Shown here: in pieces, positions 26,972 through 36,193 of the stretch
Position numbering within the stretch: position 1 is the stretch's first letter
How the letters are laid out: each line of letters begins with the position of its first letter
Program-made: the position numbers and the translations under genes
NCBI GenBank assembly: GCA_903884455.1
Contig: CAISEW010000037.1
Location: 16,161-80,160 of the forward strand
Source of the DNA: an uncultured Chloroflexota bacterium
GTDB lineage: Bacteria > Chloroflexota > Dehalococcoidia > GIF9 > AB-539-J10
Direction of reading: 5' to 3'
Length of the DNA: 64,000 nt
Notes under the pieces: generated by a model
Told to the model about the DNA's origin: nothing
Seen by the model: only the letters and a program-made list of their open reading frames with translations
Databases searched by the model: none

Positions 26972-27808
26972 TTATTTCAGAAGTTTAGCTAAAGCCTGTC
27001 GGTCGGCGGCAAACTCTGGTTGATCCAAAATGGGGCATTCTTCAAGACGACACTTGCCCTTTGCCAGCTCGATAGCGAAAGCAAGGCAAGTTCGCTTGCC
27101 GCACTTCCTGCAATTTGTCTTGGGTAAGAATTTGAGGAGCATAAACCCTGTATCCAGCTTTGATTTGCCTGGCTGCAGAATATCCTGCTGCGGCTGACTC
27201 AACTTTGATGCAATCTTATGGCATATCGCTGGCTCAGGATATGACCCTATGTCATAAAGGGTATAGCCCATAAATAGGACTGGCTCTTCCTGGTAGCAGC
27301 TCCACACCGCCTTTTCCAGCACCTTTGGGTTAAGTCCGGGTACACTGGTATCCCTTTCTCCAGGTTGGCATAGTAGGTTGATGACGCTTATGATCTGGTT
27401 TCTAAATCTTTCTATTAGCTCGAGTGGAATATTATAGAGGTGTGGGGTGGGAGCTTTTGTGCCGATAATTTGCTTCGTCTCAGTGACTCCGTTTTGCTTA
27501 AGTGCCAGGAGCGATTCGCCGGGCAAATGCCCTGCTGATTCCCTTCCACAGAGCACAATATATCTTATATTCGGGTTAGCCGCGATATTACAGACCATCT
27601 TCTCCAATCCTATGTTCTCTGTTTGAAGCATACCTGAAAGGGCGGCACCAGAGTCTACACCAGCCATTACCAGCTCATTCAATTCCGCTGGTATGGCAAA
27701 GTCAAAGGTATCTAGAGTTACACACACTGCTACCGGAGAATAATCATTGCCCCTCACATAGCGACCTTCCTCCGGAGGATAACCATCTGGTGGTTTTACT
27801 TTTAGCAC
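26972..27808 (-). CDS. MtrA-like (tetrahydromethanopterin S-methyltransferase subunit A family) protein fused to a C-terminal 4Fe-4S domain
   Basis: PPEEGRYVRGNDYSPVAVCVTL...VDSGAALSGMLQTENIGLEKMVCNIAANPNIRYIVLCGRESAGHLPGESLLALKQNGV...IIGTKAPTPHLYNIPLELIERFR (MtrA-like), then LPKTNCRKCGKRTCLAFAIELAKGKCRLEECP. Confidence 0.8.
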   Translation of the reverse strand: MLKVKPPDGYPPEEGRYVRGNDYSPVAVCVTLDTFDFAIPAELNELVMAGVDSGAALSGMLQTENIGLEKMVCNIAANPNIRYIVLCGRESAGHLPGESLLALKQNGVTETKQIIGTKAPTPHLYNIPLELIERFRNQIISVINLLCQPGERDTSVPGLNPKVLEKAVWSCYQEEPVLFMGYTLYDIGSYPEPAICHKIASKLSQPQQDILQPGKSKLDTGFMLLKFLPKTNCRKCGKRTCLAFAIELAKGKCRLEECPILDQPEFAADRQALAKLLK

Positions 27809-27870
27809 GAGTTCTTACTCCCTTACTTATCAAGGCTTGAGCTAGGCTTTGCTCAAAATAACTCTTTCGC

Positions 27871-28578
27871 TCAACTCTGTATCCAGAGCACGACAAGGTA
27901 TATTCCTACACCTATGAAGATAATGGAAACTGCGACACGAATGATTTTCTCAGCGCGGGTGACCGCGTTAAGCCAGGTAGAAACCCTGGCTACACCAGCG
28001 GATATGAGCACGCCGAATACTAAAACAGGTAGCCCGGTGCCAACGGCATATATCGCAGGCAGTGCCACGCCGCCAACGGATTTAAGGGACAAAGGTATCA
28101 ATACTCCAAAGAATAGAACAGCGCTATAGGGACAAAAGGCAAGGGCAAAAAGAGCACCTAACAGGAATCCCCCTATCATCCCCCAGTTAGCGACCTTTCC
28201 TCCTATTGAAGACAATCTTCCTCCTCCCAAACTAAAGGGCATCCTGTTTATAGTCAGCATTATCACCCCTACCACTATCAGAAGTGGCCCCAGGACTTGC
28301 TCACCGAAATCCTGAAGAAATGAGGCAAGTCCGGGAATCTCAAGGCCAGCCACAATGATTATGACGCCGAGGATAGAATAAGAAAACATGCGACCCAGCG
28401 TATAGAGCGTTCCAGTTATGACAGCGTATCTGCGCTCCGTCACTTTGCGGCTAACATATGCTATGGCAGCAATGTTGGTAGCCAGAGGACAGGGACTGAT
28501 GGCAGTTATCAACCCCAGAAGCAGCGCCGAGAGGGCGGGGATATGAATGTTTCCCGTAATGCCGCCCAAATCCATCAC
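27871..28578 (-). CDS. CcdA/DsbD-like membrane protein (ArsG-type permease candidate)
   Basis: LLGLITAISPCPLATNIAAIAYVSRKVTERRYAVITGTLYTLGRMFSYSILG. Confidence 0.75.
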   Translation of the reverse strand: MMDLGGITGNIHIPALSALLLGLITAISPCPLATNIAAIAYVSRKVTERRYAVITGTLYTLGRMFSYSILGVIIIVAGLEIPGLASFLQDFGEQVLGPLLIVVGVIMLTINRMPFSLGGGRLSSIGGKVANWGMIGGFLLGALFALAFCPYSAVLFFGVLIPLSLKSVGGVALPAIYAVGTGLPVLVFGVLISAGVARVSTWLNAVTRAEKIIRVAVSIIFIGVGIYLVVLWIQS

Positions 28579-29273
28579 ACCTCTCCGCTGAGGCTTTTCT
28601 CGACCTTGTTCTTCACTATTTCGGCAAACGCCTCGTCATTACCTATGACCAGCCAGATGTCTGTTACCACTTCGATGTGGTCAGTGCCACCTCTCACAGT
28701 GTTAATGCACAGGGTTAAATATGAAGCGTTATTATATTTCTCAACGATGTCAGCATTTGCCTCGTCCTGTACATTGATGGATTGGAAAGTCACCTTGCCA
28801 CTAGCCAGCTCATCCTCAAAGTAGGTTTCTAGGGTATAGCGTGTCTGTTCTTCGGCATACATACACGTAGCGCAGCGCTGTGTGCGGTGAAAGTAAACGA
28901 CCTCAACCCTGTCAGCCGGGCCTGAAGACACGTTAATAGGCAGCGAATCCGTAGCTGAGTCACCATTGCCATCGGTAACCACAACTGTGACGTCGTACGT
29001 GCCAACTTCTTGGGGAGCAGTCCAGTTTACAACCGCACCTGTGCCAGTAATATTACCTCCGGTGGCTGACCACTCATAGCTTAGCTCGCCGCCATCGCGG
29101 GCTGAAGCAGTACATACAATCTGGCAGCTTCCTAAAGGAAGGACTATCTCCGGCTCGGCTTTCAGGCCGGTGATAGCTGGCCGATGGTTGGCTAGCACCG
29201 TGTAAAATAGGATTGAAAGTAGCACTGCTGCCGCCACAATCCCCACAATTATTAGATATCTTTTTTTGTTCAT
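28575..29273 (-). CDS. Membrane-anchored protein with N-terminal Ig/PKD-like domain and thioredoxin-like ArsF-type C-terminus
   Basis: ELSYEWSATGGNITGTGAVVNWTAPQEVGTYDVTVVVTDGNGD (PKD-like), VEVVYFHRTQRCATCMYAEEQTRYTLETYF. Confidence 0.75.
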   Translation of the reverse strand: MNKKRYLIIVGIVAAAVLLSILFYTVLANHRPAITGLKAEPEIVLPLGSCQIVCTASARDGGELSYEWSATGGNITGTGAVVNWTAPQEVGTYDVTVVVTDGNGDSATDSLPINVSSGPADRVEVVYFHRTQRCATCMYAEEQTRYTLETYFEDELASGKVTFQSINVQDEANADIVEKYNNASYLTLCINTVRGGTDHIEVVTDIWLVIGNDEAFAEIVKNKVEKSLSGEV

Positions 29274-29397
29274 TAGTCTCTCTCCCTTGAGCCTCTTTTG
29301 TTCAAGTCTGTATCCAGGGCATCACGCATGTTACCACTATTATATTGGATTTGTTTAGAGCAATGACCTTTGTGTAACCATTTTCGCAATTGACCTC

Positions 29398-30492
29398 TCA
29401 TTCTTGGCTGGATGTCTCTTCAACTGGTTCAGACAGGGCCATCTCGGCTGGAAAGTATCGCCGACGAAACAGGAGAGCCACATTCACCAAACCGATGAGA
29501 ACCGGAACCTCTATAAGAGGACCGATTACAGCGGCAAATGCCTGCCCCGAACCGATGCCGAACACTGCCACAGCTACAGCAATGGCTAGCTCGAAATTGT
29601 TGCTGGCAGCGGTGAAGGCAATGCTCGCTGTCTTAGGATAGTCGGCGCCTATCTTCTTAGCCATAAAGAACGAAACCAAGAACATTACCACAAAGTAAAT
29701 GAGGAGCGGAACCGCGATGCGAACCACATCCAGCGGTATTTGCACGATAAGTTCACCCTTGAGGGAGAACATCACCACAATGGTAAAAAGTAAAGCCACT
29801 AATGTGATTGGGCTTATCTTAGGGATGAACTTGCCCTCGTACCACTCGCGTCCTTTTGCTTTTATCAATGTGAATCGGGTAATCATGCCTCCGAAGAAGG
29901 GAATACCGAGGTAGATAAGCACGCTCTTGGCAATTTCACCCATGGTGACCCTCACCATTGACCCTTCCAGTCCGAACCAACCCGGCAGAATTGTGATGAA
30001 GATATAGGCATAAACCGAGTAGAAGACTATTTGAAAGGTTGAGTTCAAAGCCACCAACCCGGCGGCATACTCTCTATCTCCCTTGGCCAGCTCATTCCAG
30101 ACAATGACCATGGCGATGCAGCGTGCCAGGCCGATCATAATAAGACCAACCATGTAGTCAGGATATGGCCATATGAAACCGAAGAAGAGGATGGCAAGGA
30201 GGAACATGAGCACCGGGCCGATAATATAGTTCTGTACCAGAGACAGGGCAAGCACCCGCCAGTTGTGGAACACCAGGCCCATCTCCTCATACCTCACTTT
30301 AGCCAGCGGCGGGTACATCATCAGGATGAGTCCTATGGCTATGGGGATTGAAGTGGTACCCACTTGGAAAAAGCTGATAAAGTCGGCTACTCTGGGGACA
30401 AAATACCCCAGTCCCACACCGAAGGCCATCGCCAAGAATATCCAGAGTGTAAGGAGCCGTTCCAATAAGGGAAGCCTGTTCTTTTGCGCCAT
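29398..30492 (-). CDS. Arsenite efflux transporter, ACR3 family
   Basis: [62 protein letters not shown]. Confidence 0.93.
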   Translation of the reverse strand: MAQKNRLPLLERLLTLWIFLAMAFGVGLGYFVPRVADFISFFQVGTTSIPIAIGLILMMYPPLAKVRYEEMGLVFHNWRVLALSLVQNYIIGPVLMFLLAILFFGFIWPYPDYMVGLIMIGLARCIAMVIVWNELAKGDREYAAGLVALNSTFQIVFYSVYAYIFITILPGWFGLEGSMVRVTMGEIAKSVLIYLGIPFFGGMITRFTLIKAKGREWYEGKFIPKISPITLVALLFTIVVMFSLKGELIVQIPLDVVRIAVPLLIYFVVMFLVSFFMAKKIGADYPKTASIAFTAASNNFELAIAVAVAVFGIGSGQAFAAVIGPLIEVPVLIGLVNVALLFRRRYFPAEMALSEPVEETSSQE

Positions 30493-30534
30493 AAAACCTT
30501 TCTCCTACTTCAGAGCCTTTCTAATGCTCATTTT

Positions 30535-31077
30535 TCACTTCGCTGCCTCCTCCGAACTAACCGTCTGGAGCAGCCTGGCCAGTGCTTCCCTATCTTGAGC
30601 AAATTCCGCTTTACTTAAGGCGGGGCAGTCTCTCAAACGTTTTTGCCCCTTCAGCAAAGCCACGGCAAAAGCAAAACATGTGGGGAGTCCACAATCGCGA
30701 CAGTTGGTCTTGGGCAAAAAGTCAACTATATCCTTCGCCTTTATCTCTTCCTTTCTCTCATACACAGGGATGATGCTTGCTCGCTTCTCCCAGGTATCAT
30801 TTATCATCTCCTTGACATAATCCAGAACCTTTATAGCATCCTCCTCACATGTCACCTGTCCCGCACTCATCTCGCGGGGCATAAGGCTTATGGCCCCTGC
30901 GTCTATTTTGAAATTGAGGTTTTGGGCTTCAGGAGTATATACGGCATTTTTAACGACAGCATTAAGGTAAGGAAAAACCTCACTGATATCATCGCTAAGC
31001 TCGGCGGCTACCGTAATCCATTCCGGATTGCATAAATTGCGCCTGACTTTAGTTACCTTATAGTCTTGGAGAAGCAT
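30535..31077 (-). CDS. 4Fe-4S (CFeSP-like) domain protein
   Basis: DIVDFLPKTNCRDCGLPTCFAFAVALLKGQKRLRDCPALSKAEFAQDREALARLL. Confidence 0.8.
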   Translation of the reverse strand: MLLQDYKVTKVRRNLCNPEWITVAAELSDDISEVFPYLNAVVKNAVYTPEAQNLNFKIDAGAISLMPREMSAGQVTCEEDAIKVLDYVKEMINDTWEKRASIIPVYERKEEIKAKDIVDFLPKTNCRDCGLPTCFAFAVALLKGQKRLRDCPALSKAEFAQDREALARLLQTVSSEEAAK

Positions 31078-31209
31078 AACTCACCTCCATTTTTGCTCTA
31101 GCATAAATTCCAGCGCCTGGAGGAACTACCCCCAGCGGCCCTGATGGCAAGCATCCGGTAGCTGTTTTTTCCAGTCCAAGTTCTCTCACTACTCGGTTCA
31201 TCTCGTAGT

Positions 31210-31473
31210 TCATCTTTTCCCGTATTGTCGCTTATACTCCTTGAGCAGCGCCTTTGAATAATCAGCTTCGGCACTGGGCGCAACATAATTGTAAATTTTT
31301 ACCCTTTTGAGTAGCTCCTTTTTGATAGCCTCGTTATCAGCTAGCTTAAGGTCGGCAACTTCCTTGAAAATGCTTTCCATGTTCACAATGCCCACCTGGG
31401 AGCCATCGGGCAAGGCCAGTTTCTTTATCATCTTGGCCGCGGCTGCTGGACAGCATGGTTTCTCGCCTGTCAT
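31210..31473 (-). CDS. Hypothetical 87-aa protein in the ars operon (N-terminal CCPAAAAKM)
   Basis: Intact ORF with SD GGAGGT, co-oriented with the operon. Confidence 0.6.
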   Translation of the reverse strand: MTGEKPCCPAAAAKMIKKLALPDGSQVGIVNMESIFKEVADLKLADNEAIKKELLKRVKIYNYVAPSAEADYSKALLKEYKRQYGKR

Positions 31474-31528
31474 TTTTACCTCCTTATATATCTGCTATCT
31501 GCATGGCTCTTGTACCAAGATTAATCTC

Positions 31529-31792
31529 CTATCTCCCGGTTTTATCTTCTTTGGTTAGGGCGTTAGCGATAAGGTGAGTAACCTCGGCCTTGGTGGGCAC
31601 TCGACCAGCACAGACCAACTCTTCGTTGATTACCAATGCAGGAGTAGTCAGAATGGGATACTGCACTATTTTCATCATATCCTTGACCTCCTCTATGCTG
31701 GCGTCAATGCCGAGCTCTTTCACCACCTCCCTGGTGGTCTTTTCCAACTGGTGACATCTGGCACATCCGAGTCCTAAGATTTTTATGTTCAT
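31529..31792 (-). CDS. Small thioredoxin/glutaredoxin-like redox protein (CxxC)
   Basis: MNIKILGLGCARCHQLEKTTREVVKELG...TTPALVINEELVCAGRVP; start placed after GAAAGGAGGTAGAAGG. Confidence 0.85.
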   Translation of the reverse strand: MNIKILGLGCARCHQLEKTTREVVKELGIDASIEEVKDMMKIVQYPILTTPALVINEELVCAGRVPTKAEVTHLIANALTKEDKTGR

Positions 31793-31851
31793 CCTTCTAC
31801 CTCCTTTCTCAATTTCTCTAGAAATAACTTGTTTTTCTAAGTACCCAAGCC

Positions 31852-32916
31852 TCATAAGCTGGTGACAAAACCATATAACAATCCTGCTGCAGTACAGCAT
31901 GCGATTATGATAACCACATACCAGAGAAGCCTCTTGTTTCCAATCATCTGCCGGACGACAAGCATACTGGGCAGAGAAATCACCGGGTCAGCAAGTAAGT
32001 AGGCCAGCAGAGGTCCTCTCCCCACGCCAAGGTCTAGAAACAAACGTGCCATGGGCACCTCCACCAGCGTTGGGAAGTACGCGACAACCCCAAACAAGAC
32101 TGCTGCCAGCGTGGCCCCCACCGTTGTAGTTCCGAAATGCTGACTGACGAACTCAGCCGGAATGACTACCCGAAGCATACCTGCCACAAAAACACCCACC
32201 AACAACAAGGGAATAATGGTACGGACAAAAAACCATGTTTCCCGCATCCAGCTCAGCACGTCATCTCGACTTAATGCACGCCGAGCTACAAATATAAGTG
32301 CTATCAAGAGCGGAGCAAGCCCGATCAATTTCACTTTAAGAATGGTTATCGCAGGGGAAGCCCCCCACAGCAAGATGGCAAGCAGGAGCCCAAAGAACAC
32401 CCAGAGCCACTTTGAGGTAGGGCTATTTCCAGCCAGGGGGAAGGTCTGTCCTGTTGCCACATCGGCTGCGTTCCCAGATATTTTGTCGGGGAATAGAGCA
32501 GCCATGCTGGTGCCGATGATAATGGCGAAGCCGATAGAAAGGATGATTCGGGCCAGGGCAACATCTATACCAATCAGGGTTGAGGTATAGATGATGGCCA
32601 GGATATTGGTAGCTGGGGCAGTATAGAGAAAAACAATTGCTGGTCCAAGGCCAGCCCCGCTTTTCCGTATCCCGGCAAACAGCGGCAAAATAGTACAGGA
32701 GCAAACAGCCAGGCAGAGTCCAGCAGCAACCGACATAGTATAAGAAATATGCTTTGGTGCGCGCGGCCCGAGGTAGCGGAGGATTTTATCTTTGGGGAAA
32801 AGCGCGTACAGTGCCCCGGCTAAGAAGAAAGCAGGCACCACAAAGGGAAGATGAACCAGGAGATAATCCTTGAGAGTAGCTACGCCGCCTTTAAGAAGCT
32901 CGATAGCTAATATCAT
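31852..32916 (-). CDS. Permease (DUF318/UPF0718, ArsP-like)
   Basis: LCLAVCSCTILPLFAGIRKSGAGLGPAIVFLYTAPATNILAIIYTSTLIG. Confidence 0.85.
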   Translation of the reverse strand: MILAIELLKGGVATLKDYLLVHLPFVVPAFFLAGALYALFPKDKILRYLGPRAPKHISYTMSVAAGLCLAVCSCTILPLFAGIRKSGAGLGPAIVFLYTAPATNILAIIYTSTLIGIDVALARIILSIGFAIIIGTSMAALFPDKISGNAADVATGQTFPLAGNSPTSKWLWVFFGLLLAILLWGASPAITILKVKLIGLAPLLIALIFVARRALSRDDVLSWMRETWFFVRTIIPLLLVGVFVAGMLRVVIPAEFVSQHFGTTTVGATLAAVLFGVVAYFPTLVEVPMARLFLDLGVGRGPLLAYLLADPVISLPSMLVVRQMIGNKRLLWYVVIIIACCTAAGLLYGFVTSL

Positions 32917-32968
32917 ATCCTAGAATTTCCCTCCCAAATACGCATAAGCACAAATAACTACCCAAAAA

Positions 32969-33319
32969 CTATCGGTGCATAGCCCTTGGGCCGACTCGCA
33001 CAGCGTGACTTAATCTCTCTCTGTCCTGAGATATAATCTCCTCATTAAAGAGGGAATCGCGGAGCAGTTCAATTAGGGGCGCAGCATAGCTACTGGTCGC
33101 TTGCTCGGCGATAGAATAGACCACCCAGGGCCCGTCTCTCCTGGATTTGATAAAGCCAGCATCTTCGAGGACACGCAGGTTGCGCGAAGCGCGGGACTGA
33201 GAGATGTCCAATGCCTGCATAACCTCACAGACACAGCACTCTCTTTCCAGGAGGACTTTCAAAATCCTTATCCTGGTTTCATCAGACAAAGCCTTAAACA
33301 ACTTCGCAAAATCTCTCAT
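32969..33319 (-). CDS. arsR: ArsR-family metalloregulator (ECCVCE metal-site motif)
   Basis: LSDETRIRILKVLLERECCVCEVMQALDISQSRASRNLRVLEDAGFIKSRRDG. Confidence 0.92.
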   Translation of the reverse strand: MRDFAKLFKALSDETRIRILKVLLERECCVCEVMQALDISQSRASRNLRVLEDAGFIKSRRDGPWVVYSIAEQATSSYAAPLIELLRDSLFNEEIISQDRERLSHAVRVGPRAMHR

Positions 33320-33335
33320 TGTTGGGCCTTGTTAT

Positions 33336-33359
33336 ATGTGGATATTCGAATATCCACAT
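33336..33359. promoter_or_regulatory. 24-bp perfect palindrome; putative ArsR operator
   Basis: ATGTGGATATTCGAATATCCACAT, immediately upstream of arsR. Confidence 0.8.
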
Positions 33360-33413
33360 TAGGTTAAACATTTTATCCCGGAAGATCTTGACTGTCAAGC
33401 CATCTCATCTTAT

Positions 33414-33731
33414 TTAATGCGGCTCCTGGATGCCCAGAACAGTCAGTCGGCTAAGGCATTTTATGCCTCTAACGCCGGAAGGAGCGAAAATCATCGAGCC
33501 TGGTTCAGCATCCCACTGTTTTTCGCCGGCGGTAAAGGTGCCCTTTCCTGATACTACATAGAACAAGACATCGTAAGGCTCATCATGAGGGGGTATTTCG
33601 TATCCACTGTCCAAACATATGACCACTACGTTGAAGTGCCTTCCCTTGAATATGTCTTTCTTTACTTTATCACCAGGTATAAATTCTAGGAAATGGTGAA
33701 GGTCGTACTTTTGCTCCGCTCCCATTTTCAT
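33414..33731 (-). CDS. Cupin-domain protein
   Basis: VICLDSGYEIPPHDEPYDVLFYVVSGKGTFTAGEKQWDAEPGSMIFAP. Confidence 0.85.
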   Translation of the reverse strand: MKMGAEQKYDLHHFLEFIPGDKVKKDIFKGRHFNVVVICLDSGYEIPPHDEPYDVLFYVVSGKGTFTAGEKQWDAEPGSMIFAPSGVRGIKCLSRLTVLGIQEPH

Positions 33732-33754
33732 CTCCAGTTTCCTCCAGACTCACA

Positions 33755-34510
33755 TCATATTCTCCTGGGCATTGTCTTCTGATGTAGTTTCAGGGCCACC
33801 ACTAGAAAAAGAGAGGTGAAAGCCAGCAAAGCTAGAAGATCCACAGCTACGGGCAGATGGCCCCGCCCTTGGATACTGTATCGGGCGATGTCGGTAAAGT
33901 AAGTCAGGGGTGAAATGTAGGCAACTGCCTGCCCCCAAGCAGGTAGTTCGTCCAGCGGAATGAAGATACCGCTAATGAACACTACCGGGAATTTCACCAC
34001 GGAGGCAATCATGTTGATCGTAGCTGGCAGGTTAGTGGGAGGAATAGAGAAAACAGGGCCCAAAGAGGCAAAGCAAAGGGCCGCCAGAATTACCGCTATG
34101 GCGAAGATGAGAGGGCTTGCTACTGTGATTCCTAGAAAGAGACCAAGAATGATGGGCACCAGTGAGATACCTAGCCCGAAGGCAAAGGAAGCGAGGATGT
34201 CTCCTACGATAATGGTCTCGATCCTCACTGGGCAGGACATGAGCCGCTCCAGCGTTTTGGCCTGCGCCTCCCAGGGCACCACTATCGGCGATATTGAGGT
34301 AGCGGTGAAGAAGAGGACCATGCCCAGGAGTCCGGGTATCATGAAATCAACAGACAGATGTCTGCCGATAGTGAAGGAAAGGAATAGGAAAACGGGGAAG
34401 AGGACACCGAAGATTATTACCGGCCCCTTGGAATAGTAGATGCGGATATCCTTGCGTGCTATTACCAGGGAGCGGCGCATCTGCTCTCTCACTAAAGCCG
34501 TCTCAGGCAT
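33755..34510 (-). CDS. ABC-2 type transporter permease
   Basis: FMIPGLLGMVLFFTATSISPIVVPWEAQAKTLERLMSCPVRIETIIVGDI. Confidence 0.85.
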   Translation of the reverse strand: MPETALVREQMRRSLVIARKDIRIYYSKGPVIIFGVLFPVFLFLSFTIGRHLSVDFMIPGLLGMVLFFTATSISPIVVPWEAQAKTLERLMSCPVRIETIIVGDILASFAFGLGISLVPIILGLFLGITVASPLIFAIAVILAALCFASLGPVFSIPPTNLPATINMIASVVKFPVVFISGIFIPLDELPAWGQAVAYISPLTYFTDIARYSIQGRGHLPVAVDLLALLAFTSLFLVVALKLHQKTMPRRI

Positions 34511-35438
34511 GCTCAGTCTCCTTCTCAGTCAGCGCCACAAAGGCGTCTTCCAGAGAGGGGACAAGTATATTAAGGGATATCACTTTCAGACCATGTGAGC
34601 TGGAGTAGTTGGCCAGGGACACCACTAGTTCCCCGGGGTTGGCGGTGTACAGCCGGTACTTGTCACCGAGCTTCTTTACTGCATTCACGCCAGGAATATT
34701 CGCCAGGACTTCGGGGCTCACCATATTATCAAAGCTGACCTCAACCGAATGCATGCCACTCGTGGCCATCCTTAGCTTTTCCGGGGCATCTATGGCTACT
34801 ATGTTCCCCTTGTCGATGATGGCAACCCGGTCACAGAGCTGGTTTGCCTCATCCATATCATGGGTGGTGAGGAATATGGTCTTACCCTTGGCATTGAGAC
34901 TCTGAAGCAGGTCTTTGATAAGGCGGGCGCTCTGCACATCCAGACCAGAGGTTGGCTCATCCAAGAATAGCACTTCAGGGTCGCTTACCAACGCCATACA
35001 CAAAATCAGGCGCTGCTTCATTCCCTTAGAATATGTCTTTACTAGACTGTGCTTTCGAGGGTAAAGCCCCATTTCCTGCATCAGGCTGATACCTCTTTCC
35101 CGTGCCACGCTGGCCGGAATTCCGTAAAGTTCAGCCATCAGCATAAGGTTATCCCAGCCTGACAGGTCAGCGTAAGCGTTGGCCATCTCTGGGACTACCC
35201 CCGTTACCTGCTTTGCTTTCAGGCTGCCCGCCTTATATTCCAGGATTGAAGCACTCCCTTCATCTGCTATTACTACACCCGTCAACATCCTGACAGTAGT
35301 CGTCTTGCCAGCACCATTGGGCCCCAGAAAGCCAAAAAGCTCTCCCCTCCCGACGGTAAAGCTTATGTGGTCAACCGCCAGGAGTTGACCATAATACTTG
35401 CTCAAATTGGCTACCTGGATAGCAACGTCATTATTCAT
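34503..35438 (-). CDS. ABC transporter ATP-binding protein
   Basis: GPNGAGKTTTVRMLTGV, YSKGMKQRLILCMALVSDPEVLFLDEPTSGLD. Confidence 0.92.
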   Translation of the reverse strand: MNNDVAIQVANLSKYYGQLLAVDHISFTVGRGELFGFLGPNGAGKTTTVRMLTGVVIADEGSASILEYKAGSLKAKQVTGVVPEMANAYADLSGWDNLMLMAELYGIPASVARERGISLMQEMGLYPRKHSLVKTYSKGMKQRLILCMALVSDPEVLFLDEPTSGLDVQSARLIKDLLQSLNAKGKTIFLTTHDMDEANQLCDRVAIIDKGNIVAIDAPEKLRMATSGMHSVEVSFDNMVSPEVLANIPGVNAVKKLGDKYRLYTANPGELVVSLANYSSSHGLKVISLNILVPSLEDAFVALTEKETEHA

Positions 35439-36193
35439 TTATATGCCCTAACTGTGATGCTCAGAAGCTTAGTCAGGGCTTGGCTTCCCTCGCCTTCTAT
35501 ATAAAACTCCTTGCTGGACAGCACCTGCACATTTTCAAAGCCGGATTCCTTTATCTCTCTCAGGTATTCCTGGTGTTCCAAAGCCCCGCCGATACAACAT
35601 GCCCAGGCATTCGAGTCACTCTTTATCTCATTAGGGAGCGCTCCCTCCGAGACAATATCAGAAACCGTGAGCCTTCCGCCAGGCTTCAGGGCTCGGTAAG
35701 CTTCCCGGAAGACCTTAGATTTATCCGGTGAGAGATTAATAACGCAGTTGCTGATAATGGCATCCACAGATTCATCCTCGACTGGGAGTTTCTCAATTTC
35801 CCCCAGGCGAAACTCAACATTGTGGTAGCCATGATCCCTGGCGATACTTTTTGCCTTATCCACCATCTCCTCCGTCATATCAACCCCGATAACCCTGCCG
35901 GTGGGGCCAACTTTATTAGCTGCCAGGAACACATCTACCCCGGCTCCCGACCCTAAATCCAGGACTACCTCACCCGCTTGGAGGTCTGCTATGGCGGTGG
36001 GGTTACCACACCCCAACCCCATAATTGCCTCTTCTGGAACATGTTCCAAATCCTCTGTCGAATATCCGATAACCTTAGCTTGCAACAAAGAACTGCTCCC
36101 GCAGGCACAACTTGGGCAGCAGCTCTCTTGGGCTTGCTTAGCTATCTGGGCATATCTCCCCTTCACCACCTCTTTGATTTTCTTCTTTTCCAT
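35435..36193 (-). CDS. arsM: Arsenite S-adenosylmethyltransferase
   Basis: YAQIAKQAQESCCPSCACGSS, VLDLGSGAGVDVFLAANKVGPTGRVIGVDMTEEMVDKA, ISNCVINLSPDK, ACCIGGAL. Confidence 0.93.
   Translation of the reverse strand: MEKKKIKEVVKGRYAQIAKQAQESCCPSCACGSSSLLQAKVIGYSTEDLEHVPEEAIMGLGCGNPTAIADLQAGEVVLDLGSGAGVDVFLAANKVGPTGRVIGVDMTEEMVDKAKSIARDHGYHNVEFRLGEIEKLPVEDESVDAIISNCVINLSPDKSKVFREAYRALKPGGRLTVSDIVSEGALPNEIKSDSNAWACCIGGALEHQEYLREIKESGFENVQVLSSKEFYIEGEGSQALTKLLSITVRAYK

Noticed and set aside
31852-32916. ORF 31529..31900 taken at full length
   Set aside because: The first 36 codons overlap the permease 3' end; the SD GAAAGGAGG and the conserved MNIKILG start support 31792.
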